64,000 bases of DNA. Origin: Plantactinospora sp. BC1. Lineage in GTDB: Bacteria > Actinomycetota > Actinomycetes > Mycobacteriales > Micromonosporaceae. The stretch lies in assembly GCF_003030345.1 (NCBI RefSeq), contig NZ_CP028158.1:5084001-5148000 (forward strand). Direction: 5' to 3'. The translations under genes and the position numbers were made by a program. Below the pieces are notes generated by a model, which had not been told where the DNA came from, did no database searches, and saw nothing but the letters and a program-made list of their open reading frames with translations. Shown here one piece after another: positions 34,501 to 41,784 of the stretch; the first letter of the stretch is position 1, and every line of letters starts with the position of its first letter.

Positions 34501-34529
34501 TTGATACCTGCCGATCTAGGGACTGTCAA
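34501..34529 (-). promoter_or_regulatory. Sigma70-type promoter of tctCBA
   Basis: On the minus strand TTGACA (34529-34524) and TATCAA (34506-34501) are separated by 17 bases, the best vegetative promoter match I saw in the window. The start would be near 34494, leaving a leader of about 48 bases before tctC. Confidence 0.7.
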
Positions 34530-34705
34530 TCAAACCGGTGGCAGCAGTACGAAGGGGACGGAAGCGCCAGCAGCCCTGCGAATCCTCCCAGGACGTACGG
34601 AGGGTACGGAGCTGCCGCGCGGGCCGGGCCGGGCGGCGTACGGCCGGCGGTGCGAGTCCGCGAACCGGGTTCGGATATCCGGCTGCCCGGGTCGGTTCGG
34701 CGGCC

Positions 34706-34711
34706 TACGGT
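34706..34711 (+). promoter_or_regulatory. -10 box of a probable leaderless promoter
   Basis: TACGGT ends six bases before the GTG at 34718, and there is no ribosome-binding site, the standard actinobacterial arrangement for leaderless transcripts. The same box at the same spacing precedes the SEC-C gene at 53048. Confidence 0.5.
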
Positions 34712-34717
34712 TGCCCG

Positions 34718-35485
34718 GTGGGTACCGCTCTGGCCGAGGCGATCGACCGGCTCCACGTGGTGTTCGGCGGAGTTCCCCGGCCGAGCGCCATCGACTCCTG
34801 TCCGTGCTGCTTCACCCCTGACGACGAGCGGAAACTGCTCGCCCCCGTACCCTTGGCCGAGCTGACCGCCGACGACCTGGGCGACTACGCCGCGGTCGTA
34901 CTCTTCACCGTCGGCGGCGTCGCCGACTACCGCTACTTCCTGCCCCGGATGCTGGAGATCGGCTGCACCGAGGGTTTCCTCTGGCCGGACCTGGAGCCGC
35001 TGCTCGGCCGGCTGCGTCACGCGGGCTGGCGGAGCTGGCCGGCCGGGGAACGCCACGCCGTCCGGGAGCTGCTCGCGGCGCTCTGGGCCGAGGTGTTGGC
35101 CGACGACCCGGCGGCGGTGCACGACGTCGACACCGTGCTCTGCGCGGTCGGCAACGTCGAGGACGACCTCACGCCCTATCTGGCGGAGTGGGCGCGGCAG
35201 CTCGCCCGGCCGACGGCCGCGGCAGCCCTGTTCGACCTGCTCGCACACCACTGCCGCCCCGCCGGCACCACCTGGCGGCTCGGCAACGCCTTCTGGGCGG
35301 AGCGGGGGAGCCAGGCCGCCCAGGTGAGCGCCTGGCTCGCCGGCGCCGACCTGCGTCGGGCGGTCACCGCCGCGCTCGGGGCCGTGCTGGAGACCGCCGA
35401 GACCGACGGGCACGCCGAGTCCACCTGGCGGATCCTCACCGAACTCGACGACCTGCTCGGCCGGGTGGTCGCGGCGCGGCCCTGA
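34718..35485 (+). CDS. Hypothetical protein with N-terminal CPCC motif
   Basis: 255 residues, mostly helical, cytoplasmic. Visible features are IDSCPCCFTPDDERKLL near residues 26-42 (a C-x-C-C motif that might bind metal), FTVGGVADYRYFLPRMLE and repeated Trp/Arg/Ala helices. I recall unnamed actinobacterial proteins of this kind but no function. GTG at 34718 is chosen because a leaderless -10 box lies six bases upstream and coding composition begins there; a longer frame to 34538 has no start signal. Confidence 0.75.
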   Translation: MGTALAEAIDRLHVVFGGVPRPSAIDSCPCCFTPDDERKLLAPVPLAELTADDLGDYAAVVLFTVGGVADYRYFLPRMLEIGCTEGFLWPDLEPLLGRLRHAGWRSWPAGERHAVRELLAALWAEVLADDPAAVHDVDTVLCAVGNVEDDLTPYLAEWARQLARPTAAAALFDLLAHHCRPAGTTWRLGNAFWAERGSQAAQVSAWLAGADLRRAVTAALGAVLETAETDGHAESTWRILTELDDLLGRVVAARP

Positions 35486-35503
35486 CCGCCGGTCGGGCGG
35501 CGG

Positions 35504-36388
35504 TCAGGCGATCCGGGCGACGGCTCCGTCGGGCGGCTCGGGCACGGCCCCCGGGTGCAGGATCGCGGCGATCGCCTCGACCCCGTCCACCAGGCGCGGG
35601 CCGGGGCGGACGACCAGGCCGTCCGCGTCGACCGCCCAGACCGCGACCCCCGGCAGCCGGCCGGCGACGACCTCGGCCTGCCGGGCCGCGCCCTCCAGGT
35701 GGAAGCCGCACGGTGTGACGAGCACGATCTCCGGCGCCGCGTCGGCGAACTCCCGCCAGGTCGTCTCCACGGACCGCGCCCCGGGCCGGGCGGCCACCGG
35801 CTCGCCGCCGGCCGCGCGTACCAGATCGGGCACCCAGTGTCCGGCCGTGAAGGGTGGCTCGACCCACTCCACCACCGCGACCCGGGGCCGCCGCCGACCC
35901 CGGACCGCCGAGGCCACCGCCGCGAGCCGGTCCCGCAACGCGCCGACCAGGGCCTCGGCCCGATCGGGTACGCCGGTCCGCTCGCCCACCGCCAGGATCG
36001 TCCCGAAGACCTCCTCCAGGGTGTACGGGTCCAGCGACAGCACGTCGGCCCGGCAGCCGAGATGGTCGAGGGCGTCCTCGACGTGCCCGGAGGGGAGGGC
36101 GCAGACCCGGCAGAGGTCCTGGGTGAGGATGAGTTCCGGGTCCAGCCCGGCGAGCGCGTCGGCGTGCAGGGTGTAGAGGTCGGCGCCGGCCGACATCTGG
36201 CCCTTCACGTAGTCGTCGATCTGGGCCGGCGTCATCCCCCGGGTGTCCCGGCCACCGACCACGACCGTCTTGTCGGTCCGGGCCGACGGCGGCTCGTCGC
36301 ACTCGAAGGTCACGCCGACGAGGTCGTCGCCGAGACCGAGGGCGTAGACGATCTCGGTCGCGGAGGGGAGCAGGGAGACCAGGCGCAT
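35504..36388 (-). CDS. Cobalamin/iron-siderophore binding-protein-like, BtuF family, unexported
   Basis: 294 residues of the class III solute-binding fold (MRLVSLLPSATEIVYALGLG; PELILTQDLCRVCALPSGHV; YTLEEVFGTILAVGERTG; EIVLVTPCGFHLEGA). BtuF/FhuD relatives feed ABC importers for corrinoids or metal chelates, but this one starts directly at the first strand and has neither signal peptide nor lipobox, and no permease or ATPase adjoins it. It may be a cytoplasmic corrinoid-binding protein. ATG at 36388 starts exactly where the family begins. It converges on the preceding hypothetical gene with an 18-base gap. Confidence 0.82.
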   Translation of the reverse strand: MRLVSLLPSATEIVYALGLGDDLVGVTFECDEPPSARTDKTVVVGGRDTRGMTPAQIDDYVKGQMSAGADLYTLHADALAGLDPELILTQDLCRVCALPSGHVEDALDHLGCRADVLSLDPYTLEEVFGTILAVGERTGVPDRAEALVGALRDRLAAVASAVRGRRRPRVAVVEWVEPPFTAGHWVPDLVRAAGGEPVAARPGARSVETTWREFADAAPEIVLVTPCGFHLEGAARQAEVVAGRLPGVAVWAVDADGLVVRPGPRLVDGVEAIAAILHPGAVPEPPDGAVARIA

Positions 36389-36448
36389 GGCTCCATAGTG
36401 CCCGCCTCCGGCGTACCCCGATCAGGGCCGGTCGGTGGACGACCGGGC

Positions 36449-36745
36449 TCAGCCGTCGGTGCCGGGCGGCGGTGCCGGTACCCCGGACTCCCCACCCGGG
36501 TCAGTGCCGGCCCCGCCGGAGTGCCGCTCCGGCCCGGGGGTGAGGTAGCGGCGCACGATCTCCCCGGCCAGCGTGACGGCGGCGGTGCCGGCCATCACGG
36601 CCAGGGCGGTCTGCTCCAGCACGGCGGCGCAGACCGAGAGGACGATCAGCAGCGCCTCGACCCCGAGCAGGACGACGGCTACCGACGCCGGAGGCCCGTC
36701 CTGCCTGGCCGGCCCGGTCGGCTGCCGCGTCCGCGTCCCGGTCAA
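36449..36745 (-). CDS. Small two-helix membrane protein
   Basis: 98 residues, unknown. Two hydrophobic helices (SVAVVLLGVEALLIVLSVCA and ALAVMAGTAAVTLAGEIV) lie between a short Arg/Gln/Pro-rich N-terminus and a Gly/Pro-rich C-terminus. TTG at 36745 is taken because GGAGGG lies six bases upstream; a TTG at 36772 would add nine residues but has no ribosome-binding site. The small Cys-rich ORF upstream ends 45 bases before it on the same strand. Confidence 0.5.
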   Translation of the reverse strand: MTGTRTRQPTGPARQDGPPASVAVVLLGVEALLIVLSVCAAVLEQTALAVMAGTAAVTLAGEIVRRYLTPGPERHSGGAGTDPGGESGVPAPPPGTDG

Positions 36746-36790
36746 CGGGATCCCTCCATCGACATCAGGCAATTCTGCCGACCGGCCGGG

Positions 36791-36940
36791 CTACTCGCAA
36801 GTGCAGATGCACGTGCATTTGCACTTGCTTTCCGGAACGTCGAATCGCTGGGCGCGATCCGGCTGCCGTTCGGCGCCCAGGCCGGCACGACGACGGTGAG
36901 CGCGACGGCTCGACGGGTGCCGGGGCGTACGGTGAGCCAT
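36791..36940 (-). CDS. Tiny ORF ending in alternating cysteines (speculative)
   Basis: 49 codons from ATG at 36940 to TAG. The first 30 residues are Arg/His-rich; the end reads FDVPESKCKCTCICTCE, with five cysteines in every second position. This might be a metal-binding peptide or the core of a modified peptide. GC at third positions is about 71 per cent, below neighbouring genes, and the ribosome-binding site is weak. The cysteine codons derive from a near-perfect TGCA-repeat palindrome (36797-36828), so the pattern could be a by-product of a DNA element. No peptide-modifying enzyme adjoins; the next gene on the strand is a two-helix membrane protein. Confidence 0.2.
   Translation of the reverse strand: MAHRTPRHPSSRRAHRRRAGLGAERQPDRAQRFDVPESKCKCTCICTCE
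36797..36828. repeat. 32-base near-perfect palindrome built from TGCA units
   Basis: The arms of GCAAGTGCA...TGCACTTGC pair along all 16 bases but one, and TGCA recurs four times at six-base spacing. It lies 146 bases before the GH10 start on the plus strand and 52 bases beyond the TTG of the membrane protein. It might be a bidirectional terminator, a cruciform or a tandem operator. Confidence 0.6.
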
Positions 36941-36973
36941 CCGCGCCGTCACCCCACCGATGGAGGATGCTGG

Positions 36974-38257
36974 ATGTCGTCCGACTCCCTGATCCGGCAG
37001 TACCGCACCGCCACCGCCACCCTGACGGTGACGACCAGCGACGGCAGCCCGCTGGTCGACCAGGAGGTGGTAGTGGCGCAGCGCGACCACGCGTTCCTGT
37101 TCGGCTGCACCGGATTCGAGTTCATCCCGCTGGCCAACGGCGAGCTGACCGCGACCGCCGGGGCCGGACCGGGCGGCGGCACCGGCTCGCTGGGCGAGGC
37201 CGACGCCTCCGGGGTCGAGCGGCTGGCCGAACTCTGGCTCGACCTGTTCAACTTCGCCACCCTGCCGTTCTACTGGGGACGCTTCGAGCCGGAGCGCGGC
37301 CGGCCGGACACCCGGCGCCTCCAGGCGACGGCGCGCTGGTTCACCGAGCGGGGCTGCCTGGTCAAGGGGCACCCGCTGGCCTGGCACACGGTGAGCGCGG
37401 AGTGGCTGACCGAGCTGACCAATCCGGAGATCACCCGGGTGCAGCTGGAGCGGATCCGCCGGGAGGTGACCGACTTCGCCGGCCTGATCGACAGCTGGGA
37501 CGTGATCAACGAGGTGGTGATCATGCCCATCTTCGACAAGTACGACAACGGCCTCACCCGGATCTGCCGGGAGCTGGGGCGGATCCCGCTGGTCCGGATG
37601 GTCTTCGACGCGGCCCGCGAGGCGAATCCGGGCGCCACCCTGCTGCTCAACGACTTCGACATGTCCGCCGCCTACGAGTGCCTGATCGAGGGGGTGCTGG
37701 AGGCGGGGATCCGGATCGACGCGCTCGGGTTGCAGAGCCACATGCACCAGGGCTACTGGGGCGAGGAGAAGACGCTCGGCATCATCGACCGGTTCGCCCG
37801 GTACGGCCTGCCGATCCACTTCACCGAGACGACCCTGCTCTCCGGGCACCTGATGCCGGCCGAGATCGTCGATCTGAACGACTACCAGATCGCCGACTGG
37901 CCCAGTACGCCGGAGGGGGAGGAGCGGCAGGCCGACGAGATCGTCCGGCACTACAGGACGCTGCTGTCGCACCCGTCGGTGCGGGCCAGCACCTACTGGG
38001 GAATGGTCGACGGCGGCTGGCTCGGCGCGCCCGGCGGCTTCGTCCGGGCCGACGGTACGCCGAAGCCCTCCTACGAGGCGCTGCGCGCACTGGTCCGCGA
38101 CGAGTGGTGGCTCGCGCCGACCCGACTCGGCACCGACGAGCAGGGCCGGGTCGGCTTCACCGGCTTCCTCGGCGAGTACGAGGTGTCGGCCGGCGGGCGT
38201 ACGGCGACCTTCCGGCTCGACGAGCCGGGGGCGACATCGGTCGAGGTGGCGCTCTGA
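36974..38257 (+). CDS. GH10 endo-1,4-beta-xylanase-like, without signal peptide
   Basis: 427 residues. A short N-terminal beta domain (about 10-60, TLTVTTSDGSPLVDQEVVVA) precedes the GH10 barrel. Acid/base Glu180 is in DSWDVINEVV and nucleophile Glu285 in IHFTETTLL; KGHPLAWH and TLLLNDFD are also family motifs. There is no signal peptide, so it should act in the cytoplasm, on imported xylooligosaccharides or aryl xylosides. ATG at 36974 follows GGAGG. It is monocistronic; the palindrome at 36797 lies in its upstream region. Confidence 0.88.
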   Translation: MSSDSLIRQYRTATATLTVTTSDGSPLVDQEVVVAQRDHAFLFGCTGFEFIPLANGELTATAGAGPGGGTGSLGEADASGVERLAELWLDLFNFATLPFYWGRFEPERGRPDTRRLQATARWFTERGCLVKGHPLAWHTVSAEWLTELTNPEITRVQLERIRREVTDFAGLIDSWDVINEVVIMPIFDKYDNGLTRICRELGRIPLVRMVFDAAREANPGATLLLNDFDMSAAYECLIEGVLEAGIRIDALGLQSHMHQGYWGEEKTLGIIDRFARYGLPIHFTETTLLSGHLMPAEIVDLNDYQIADWPSTPEGEERQADEIVRHYRTLLSHPSVRASTYWGMVDGGWLGAPGGFVRADGTPKPSYEALRALVRDEWWLAPTRLGTDEQGRVGFTGFLGEYEVSAGGRTATFRLDEPGATSVEVAL

Positions 38258-38302
38258 CTCCTCTCGTCGAGCCCGGCTGACCGGCCGGGCCGGCGGCGAG
38301 AC

Positions 38303-38340
38303 CCGCCCGGGGAACCGGCGAGGATCGGTCCCCCGGGCGG
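38303..38340. terminator. Hairpin between the convergent GH10 and GH43 genes
   Basis: Fourteen-base arms 38303-38316 and 38327-38340 pair with one mismatch around a ten-base loop, 11 bases from the GH43 stop and 45 from the GH10 stop. Confidence 0.75.
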
Positions 38341-38350
38341 ACCCGCCCGG

Positions 38351-39868
38351 CTACTCGCCCGATGGTGCGGTGAGCGGCACGCCGAGCCGTACCGGGGTGC
38401 CGAAGTTCGGGGTGCCGTCGCTGTTCCAGGTGAACTTCTGGGCCCGGGTCGAGCGGTTCATGTCGCAGCCGCCGCTGGCCGAGTCGTTGCCGTGGTAGAC
38501 GATCCAGTCCTCGGTCCCGTCCGGTGACTTGAAGAAGCCGTTGTGGCCGGGCGCGAAGACGCCGTTGGCGTCGCTGCGCTGGAAGACCGGGTTCGGGCTC
38601 TTGGTCCAGGAGGACGCGCTGAGCGGGTTGCTGCCGGTCAGGGTGAGCAGGCCGAGCTTGTAGTCCGGTCCCCAGCAGGCGCTGGCGGAATAGACGATCA
38701 TCGTCCGGCCGTTCCGGTAGAGCGGCTCGGGACCCTCCGTCACCGGGTGGGTCTGCCGCTCCCAGTTCAGCGTCGGCGAGGTGAGCCGGACCCGTGACCC
38801 GCTGATCGTCCACGGGTTGCTCAGCGGGGTGATGAAGAGGCTCTGCCCGTAGCTGCCGCCGGCGTTGTAGGTGCCGAGCAGGTAAAGGCTGTTGTTCACC
38901 CGCAGCACGCTGGCGTCGAGCTGCCAGTCACCGCCCAGGTCGGCCTTGAAGGTGTACGGCCCCATCGGGTCGGTGCCGGCGCTCTCCAGTACGTGCAGCC
39001 GCTGGGTCGGGTTGAAGTCGCTGACGTTCTGCCCGGCCACGTAGTACAGGTACCAGCGGTTGCCGTTCGGCCCGTTGATCAGGTGGAACTCCGGCGCCCA
39101 CATGTTGCAGCAGCCGTTCGGCCGACCGGAGAGGTTGAAGACCACCTGGTCGGCCGCGCTGGCCAGCCCGCCGAGGGTGGCGGACCGGCGCATCGTGATC
39201 GTCGAGTTCCAGGTGGTGGTGGCGAGGTAGTAGTAGCCGTTGTGGTACTGGAGCCAGGGGTCCGGCCCGTTCCGCTTGATCGGGTTGGTGAAGGTGCCCG
39301 GCGTCGGGTTCCCGCCGCCGACCGATCCGACGTTGACCATCTGCCACTGCTGGTTGGCGCCGTCCAGGTCCTGGTACTGCGAGACCATCGCGCCGTCCGC
39401 GGTGGACCACTCCCAGACGTCCAGCGCCTTGCCGCTGGCCCGGTTGACCAGGCGGACGTAGCCGCCGGCCGAGTCGGCGAGCCGGAACTGCTGCCGGCTG
39501 TTGCCGCTGTCGGCGTTCTGCACCAACTGCACGCCGTCGTCGGAGTTCGGCAGCTCCAGCACCTTGCCGCTGTGCCGGGACTGCACCCTGTAGTAGCCGC
39601 CACCGGCGTCGAGGAACCGCCACTGCTGCCAGTTGCCGTCGTTGCGGGCGTACTGGTTGATCGGGGCGCCGTCGGTGGTGGCCAGGTTGTAGACGTCGAG
39701 GGCCTTGCCGCTGTTCCGGTTGACGAGTACGTAGTAGACGTTCGGGTCGGCGGTGGCCGCCGTGGCCGGTGCGGCGGCGACGAGTACGCCGGTGCCGGTG
39801 ACCAGCGCGGTGACGCCGACGGCGAGCGCGGCCCGCCAGTGGACCCGGCGCGGATGCGGGGGTGTCAC
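38351..39868 (-). CDS. Secreted RICIN-GH43 alpha-L-arabinofuranosidase-like enzyme
   Basis: 505 residues: signal peptide (about 1-38), ricin-type beta-trefoil (about 42-175; three repeats with SGKALDVYN, SGKVLELPN, SGKALDVWEWS and terminal QQW), a Gly/Thr/Pro linker and a GH43 five-bladed propeller (about 190-505). Catalytic acids are visible in NGPDPWLQY, GDWQLDASVL and PVTEGPEPLY. It should release arabinose from arabinan or arabinoxylan outside the cell, with the trefoil holding the polymer. It is followed on the same strand by no further gene and preceded by a sister RICIN-GH43 gene with a 29-base gap, so the two form an operon of duplicated architecture. Confidence 0.87.
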   Translation of the reverse strand: MTPPHPRRVHWRAALAVGVTALVTGTGVLVAAAPATAATADPNVYYVLVNRNSGKALDVYNLATTDGAPINQYARNDGNWQQWRFLDAGGGYYRVQSRHSGKVLELPNSDDGVQLVQNADSGNSRQQFRLADSAGGYVRLVNRASGKALDVWEWSTADGAMVSQYQDLDGANQQWQMVNVGSVGGGNPTPGTFTNPIKRNGPDPWLQYHNGYYYLATTTWNSTITMRRSATLGGLASAADQVVFNLSGRPNGCCNMWAPEFHLINGPNGNRWYLYYVAGQNVSDFNPTQRLHVLESAGTDPMGPYTFKADLGGDWQLDASVLRVNNSLYLLGTYNAGGSYGQSLFITPLSNPWTISGSRVRLTSPTLNWERQTHPVTEGPEPLYRNGRTMIVYSASACWGPDYKLGLLTLTGSNPLSASSWTKSPNPVFQRSDANGVFAPGHNGFFKSPDGTEDWIVYHGNDSASGGCDMNRSTRAQKFTWNSDGTPNFGTPVRLGVPLTAPSGE

Positions 39869-39897
39869 GGGTTGCTCCCTACGGTCGATGGGGACGG

Positions 39898-41403
39898 TCA
39901 GTAGACGTACGGCCAGCCTGCGGAGTCGTAGCCGATCCGGTTGATGCCGAGCAGCGAGGCGCCGTTGTTGGCGTAGTAGTGGTAGACGAGGAAGTCGCCG
40001 CCGCTGTCGGAGAGCACCGTCTGGTGGCCCGGCCCGTGGATGTCGCCGTGCGAGGCGAGCACCTGGGTGCCGCCGCCGGAGGTGAGCGCGGTGCCGTTCC
40101 GGTCGACGAAGGGTCCGGTGACGCTGGTCGAGCGCCCCACCATCACCCGGTAGGTGCTGGAGGCGCCCTGGCAGCAGCGGTCGAAGGAGACGTACAGGTA
40201 GTAGTAGCTGCCCCGCTTGACCAGCGTCGGCGCCTCGATCGCGCCGCCGTTACGGCCGGCGATGGCCCGGATCGTGCTGTCCGAGCGCTTGCCGGTGGCC
40301 GGATCCAGCGCGACCAGCTTGAGCCCGGACCAGAACGAGCCGAAGGCGAGCCACCAGCGGCCCTGGTCGTCCACGATCAGGTTCGGGTCGATCGCGTTGA
40401 AGTTGTCCGAGGTGCGCGACTCGATCACCAGGCCCCGGTCGGTCCAGCTCCCGGAGTTGCCGGTCGGGCTGGTGGCCAGGAAGATCGCCGACCGGTTCGA
40501 GCCGAAGGTGGAGGCGGAGTAGTACAGGTAGTACTGGTTGTTCCGGTAGGAGATGTCCGGCGCCCAGAGGTTACGGCTGCCCCCGGTGTAGCTGGTGGTC
40601 CACGGCGCACCGCCCGGGAAGGCCGAACCGGCGTTGCGGAAGGCGACCCGGTCGGTCGAGGTCTTCAGCGAGATGTCGTTGCCGGTGTGCGCCACCAGGT
40701 AGTCGCCGCCGGGCCGGCGCACCACGGTCGGGTCGTGCACCCCGATGTCCCCGGTCACCCGCATCGGCGCCGGGTAGGCGGCCGGTGGCGTGCCCGGGTT
40801 ACCGGTGGGGGTCGGGTTCGGGGTGCCGCCCGAGTCGACCCGGACCAGTTGCCACTGCTGGTTGGTGCCGCCCTGGTCGGCGTACTGGCTGATCCGGCCG
40901 CCGTCGGCGGTGGACCACTCCCAGACGTCGAGGGCCTTGTTGCTGTTCCGGTTGATCAGCCGGACGTACCCGCCGTCCGAGTCGGCCAGCCGGAACTGCT
41001 GGTCGGTGCTGCCCTGGTCGGCCCACTGGATCACCTCCGCGCCGTCGGCGGTGGAGGAGTCCCGGATGTCGAGGACCTTGCCGCTGTGCCGGGAGCGGAG
41101 CCGGTGGTAGCCGGAGCCCGAGTCGACGAACTGCCACTGTTGCCAGGCGCCGTCGTTGCGGGCCCACTGCACGATCGCGCCACCGTCGGCGGTGGACCGG
41201 TCGTAGACGTCGAGGGCCTTGCCGCTGTGCCGGGACACCAGGACGTACCAGGCGTTCGGGTCGACGGTCGCGGCCGAGGCCGACCGGACCGGTACGGTGA
41301 TCGCGGCGCCGACGAGCATGGCGGCGGCCACGAGTACGGTGGCGGTGCGCAGCAGCCGGGTCCGGCCCGGCGCCGTCGAGGGTGGGGAAGCGGGAGCTTC
41401 CAT
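39898..41403 (-). CDS. Secreted RICIN-GH43 endo-arabinanase-like enzyme
   Basis: 501 residues: signal peptide (about 1-44), ricin-type trefoil (about 47-190; SGKALDVYDRS, SGKVLDIRDSS, NKALDVWEWS), Thr/Pro/Gly linker (NPTPTGNPGTPP) and GH43 domain (about 215-501). Catalytic acids lie in IGVHDPTVV, FNAIDPNLI and GAIEAPTLV, and the pattern APDISYRNNQYYLYYS matches arabinan endo-1,5-alpha-L-arabinosidases. It cuts arabinan chains outside the cell for the exo-acting enzymes encoded on both sides. ATG at 41403 follows GGAAGGAAG. Its promoter region, shared with the divergent GH43-AbfB gene, carries paired operators. Confidence 0.88.
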   Translation of the reverse strand: MEAPASPPSTAPGRTRLLRTATVLVAAAMLVGAAITVPVRSASAATVDPNAWYVLVSRHSGKALDVYDRSTADGGAIVQWARNDGAWQQWQFVDSGSGYHRLRSRHSGKVLDIRDSSTADGAEVIQWADQGSTDQQFRLADSDGGYVRLINRNSNKALDVWEWSTADGGRISQYADQGGTNQQWQLVRVDSGGTPNPTPTGNPGTPPAAYPAPMRVTGDIGVHDPTVVRRPGGDYLVAHTGNDISLKTSTDRVAFRNAGSAFPGGAPWTTSYTGGSRNLWAPDISYRNNQYYLYYSASTFGSNRSAIFLATSPTGNSGSWTDRGLVIESRTSDNFNAIDPNLIVDDQGRWWLAFGSFWSGLKLVALDPATGKRSDSTIRAIAGRNGGAIEAPTLVKRGSYYYLYVSFDRCCQGASSTYRVMVGRSTSVTGPFVDRNGTALTSGGGTQVLASHGDIHGPGHQTVLSDSGGDFLVYHYYANNGASLLGINRIGYDSAGWPYVY

Positions 41404-41623
41404 GGTCTTCCTTCCGTCGGTCCGTCAGTGGACGGTGCCGGCCCGCGGGTGCGGTGGGACGACGTTCCCCGCGGGATGACAGGGTGGTCGAAGCGGTGGA
41501 TCGCCCTGCGCTGTGGATAGCGCGCTCCGAGGTGGCTCGCCGGTGGTGCTTCGGCGGACGCCGCCGCAGGGCCGGTGCGCAGCCGGACGGCGCGGCGGTG
41601 TCGTCTGGCCCGGACGTATCGAT

Positions 41624-41653
41624 GATGTTCGCGCTAACATCTTTTGATGTCAA
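41624..41653 (-). promoter_or_regulatory. Promoter and LacI-type operator of the RICIN-GH43 pair
   Basis: On the minus strand TTGACA (41653-41648) is followed after 17 bases by a poor -10 (GAACAT), over which lies the near-perfect palindrome GATGTTCGCGCTAACATC (41624-41641, one mismatched pair). TGTTAGCGCTAACA-type sites are typical LacI operators of arabinose genes in actinobacteria. Confidence 0.6.
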
Positions 41654-41690
41654 GGTTTCGCATCCTTGCCTCGCCAAGGCCGCAGAATTC

Positions 41691-41719
41691 TTGACTGCCA
41701 TCGATGTTAGCGATAACAC
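41691..41719 (+). promoter_or_regulatory. Promoter and LacI-type operator of the GH43-AbfB gene
   Basis: TTGACT (41691-41696) and TAACAC (41714-41719) are 17 bases apart, and the operator-like TGTTAGCGATAACA (41705-41718) covers the -10. It repeats the arrangement on the other strand with the same half-site TGTTA. Confidence 0.6.
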
Positions 41720-41784
41720 TGTCTGCGTAACACCGAGGTAACCGACCGGACACCCCCGCAGGGATCGACGAGAGGCCGCTGGTC

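Larger units (their letters stand above)
41404..41784. other. Divergent regulatory region of the arabinan genes
   Basis: 381 bases with no gene I can support. It contains two face-to-face promoter/operator units described separately, a small hairpin ACATC-TTTT-GATGT at 41637-41650, and long leaders of about 220 bases to the minus-strand gene and 60 bases to the plus-strand gene. Confidence 0.6.
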
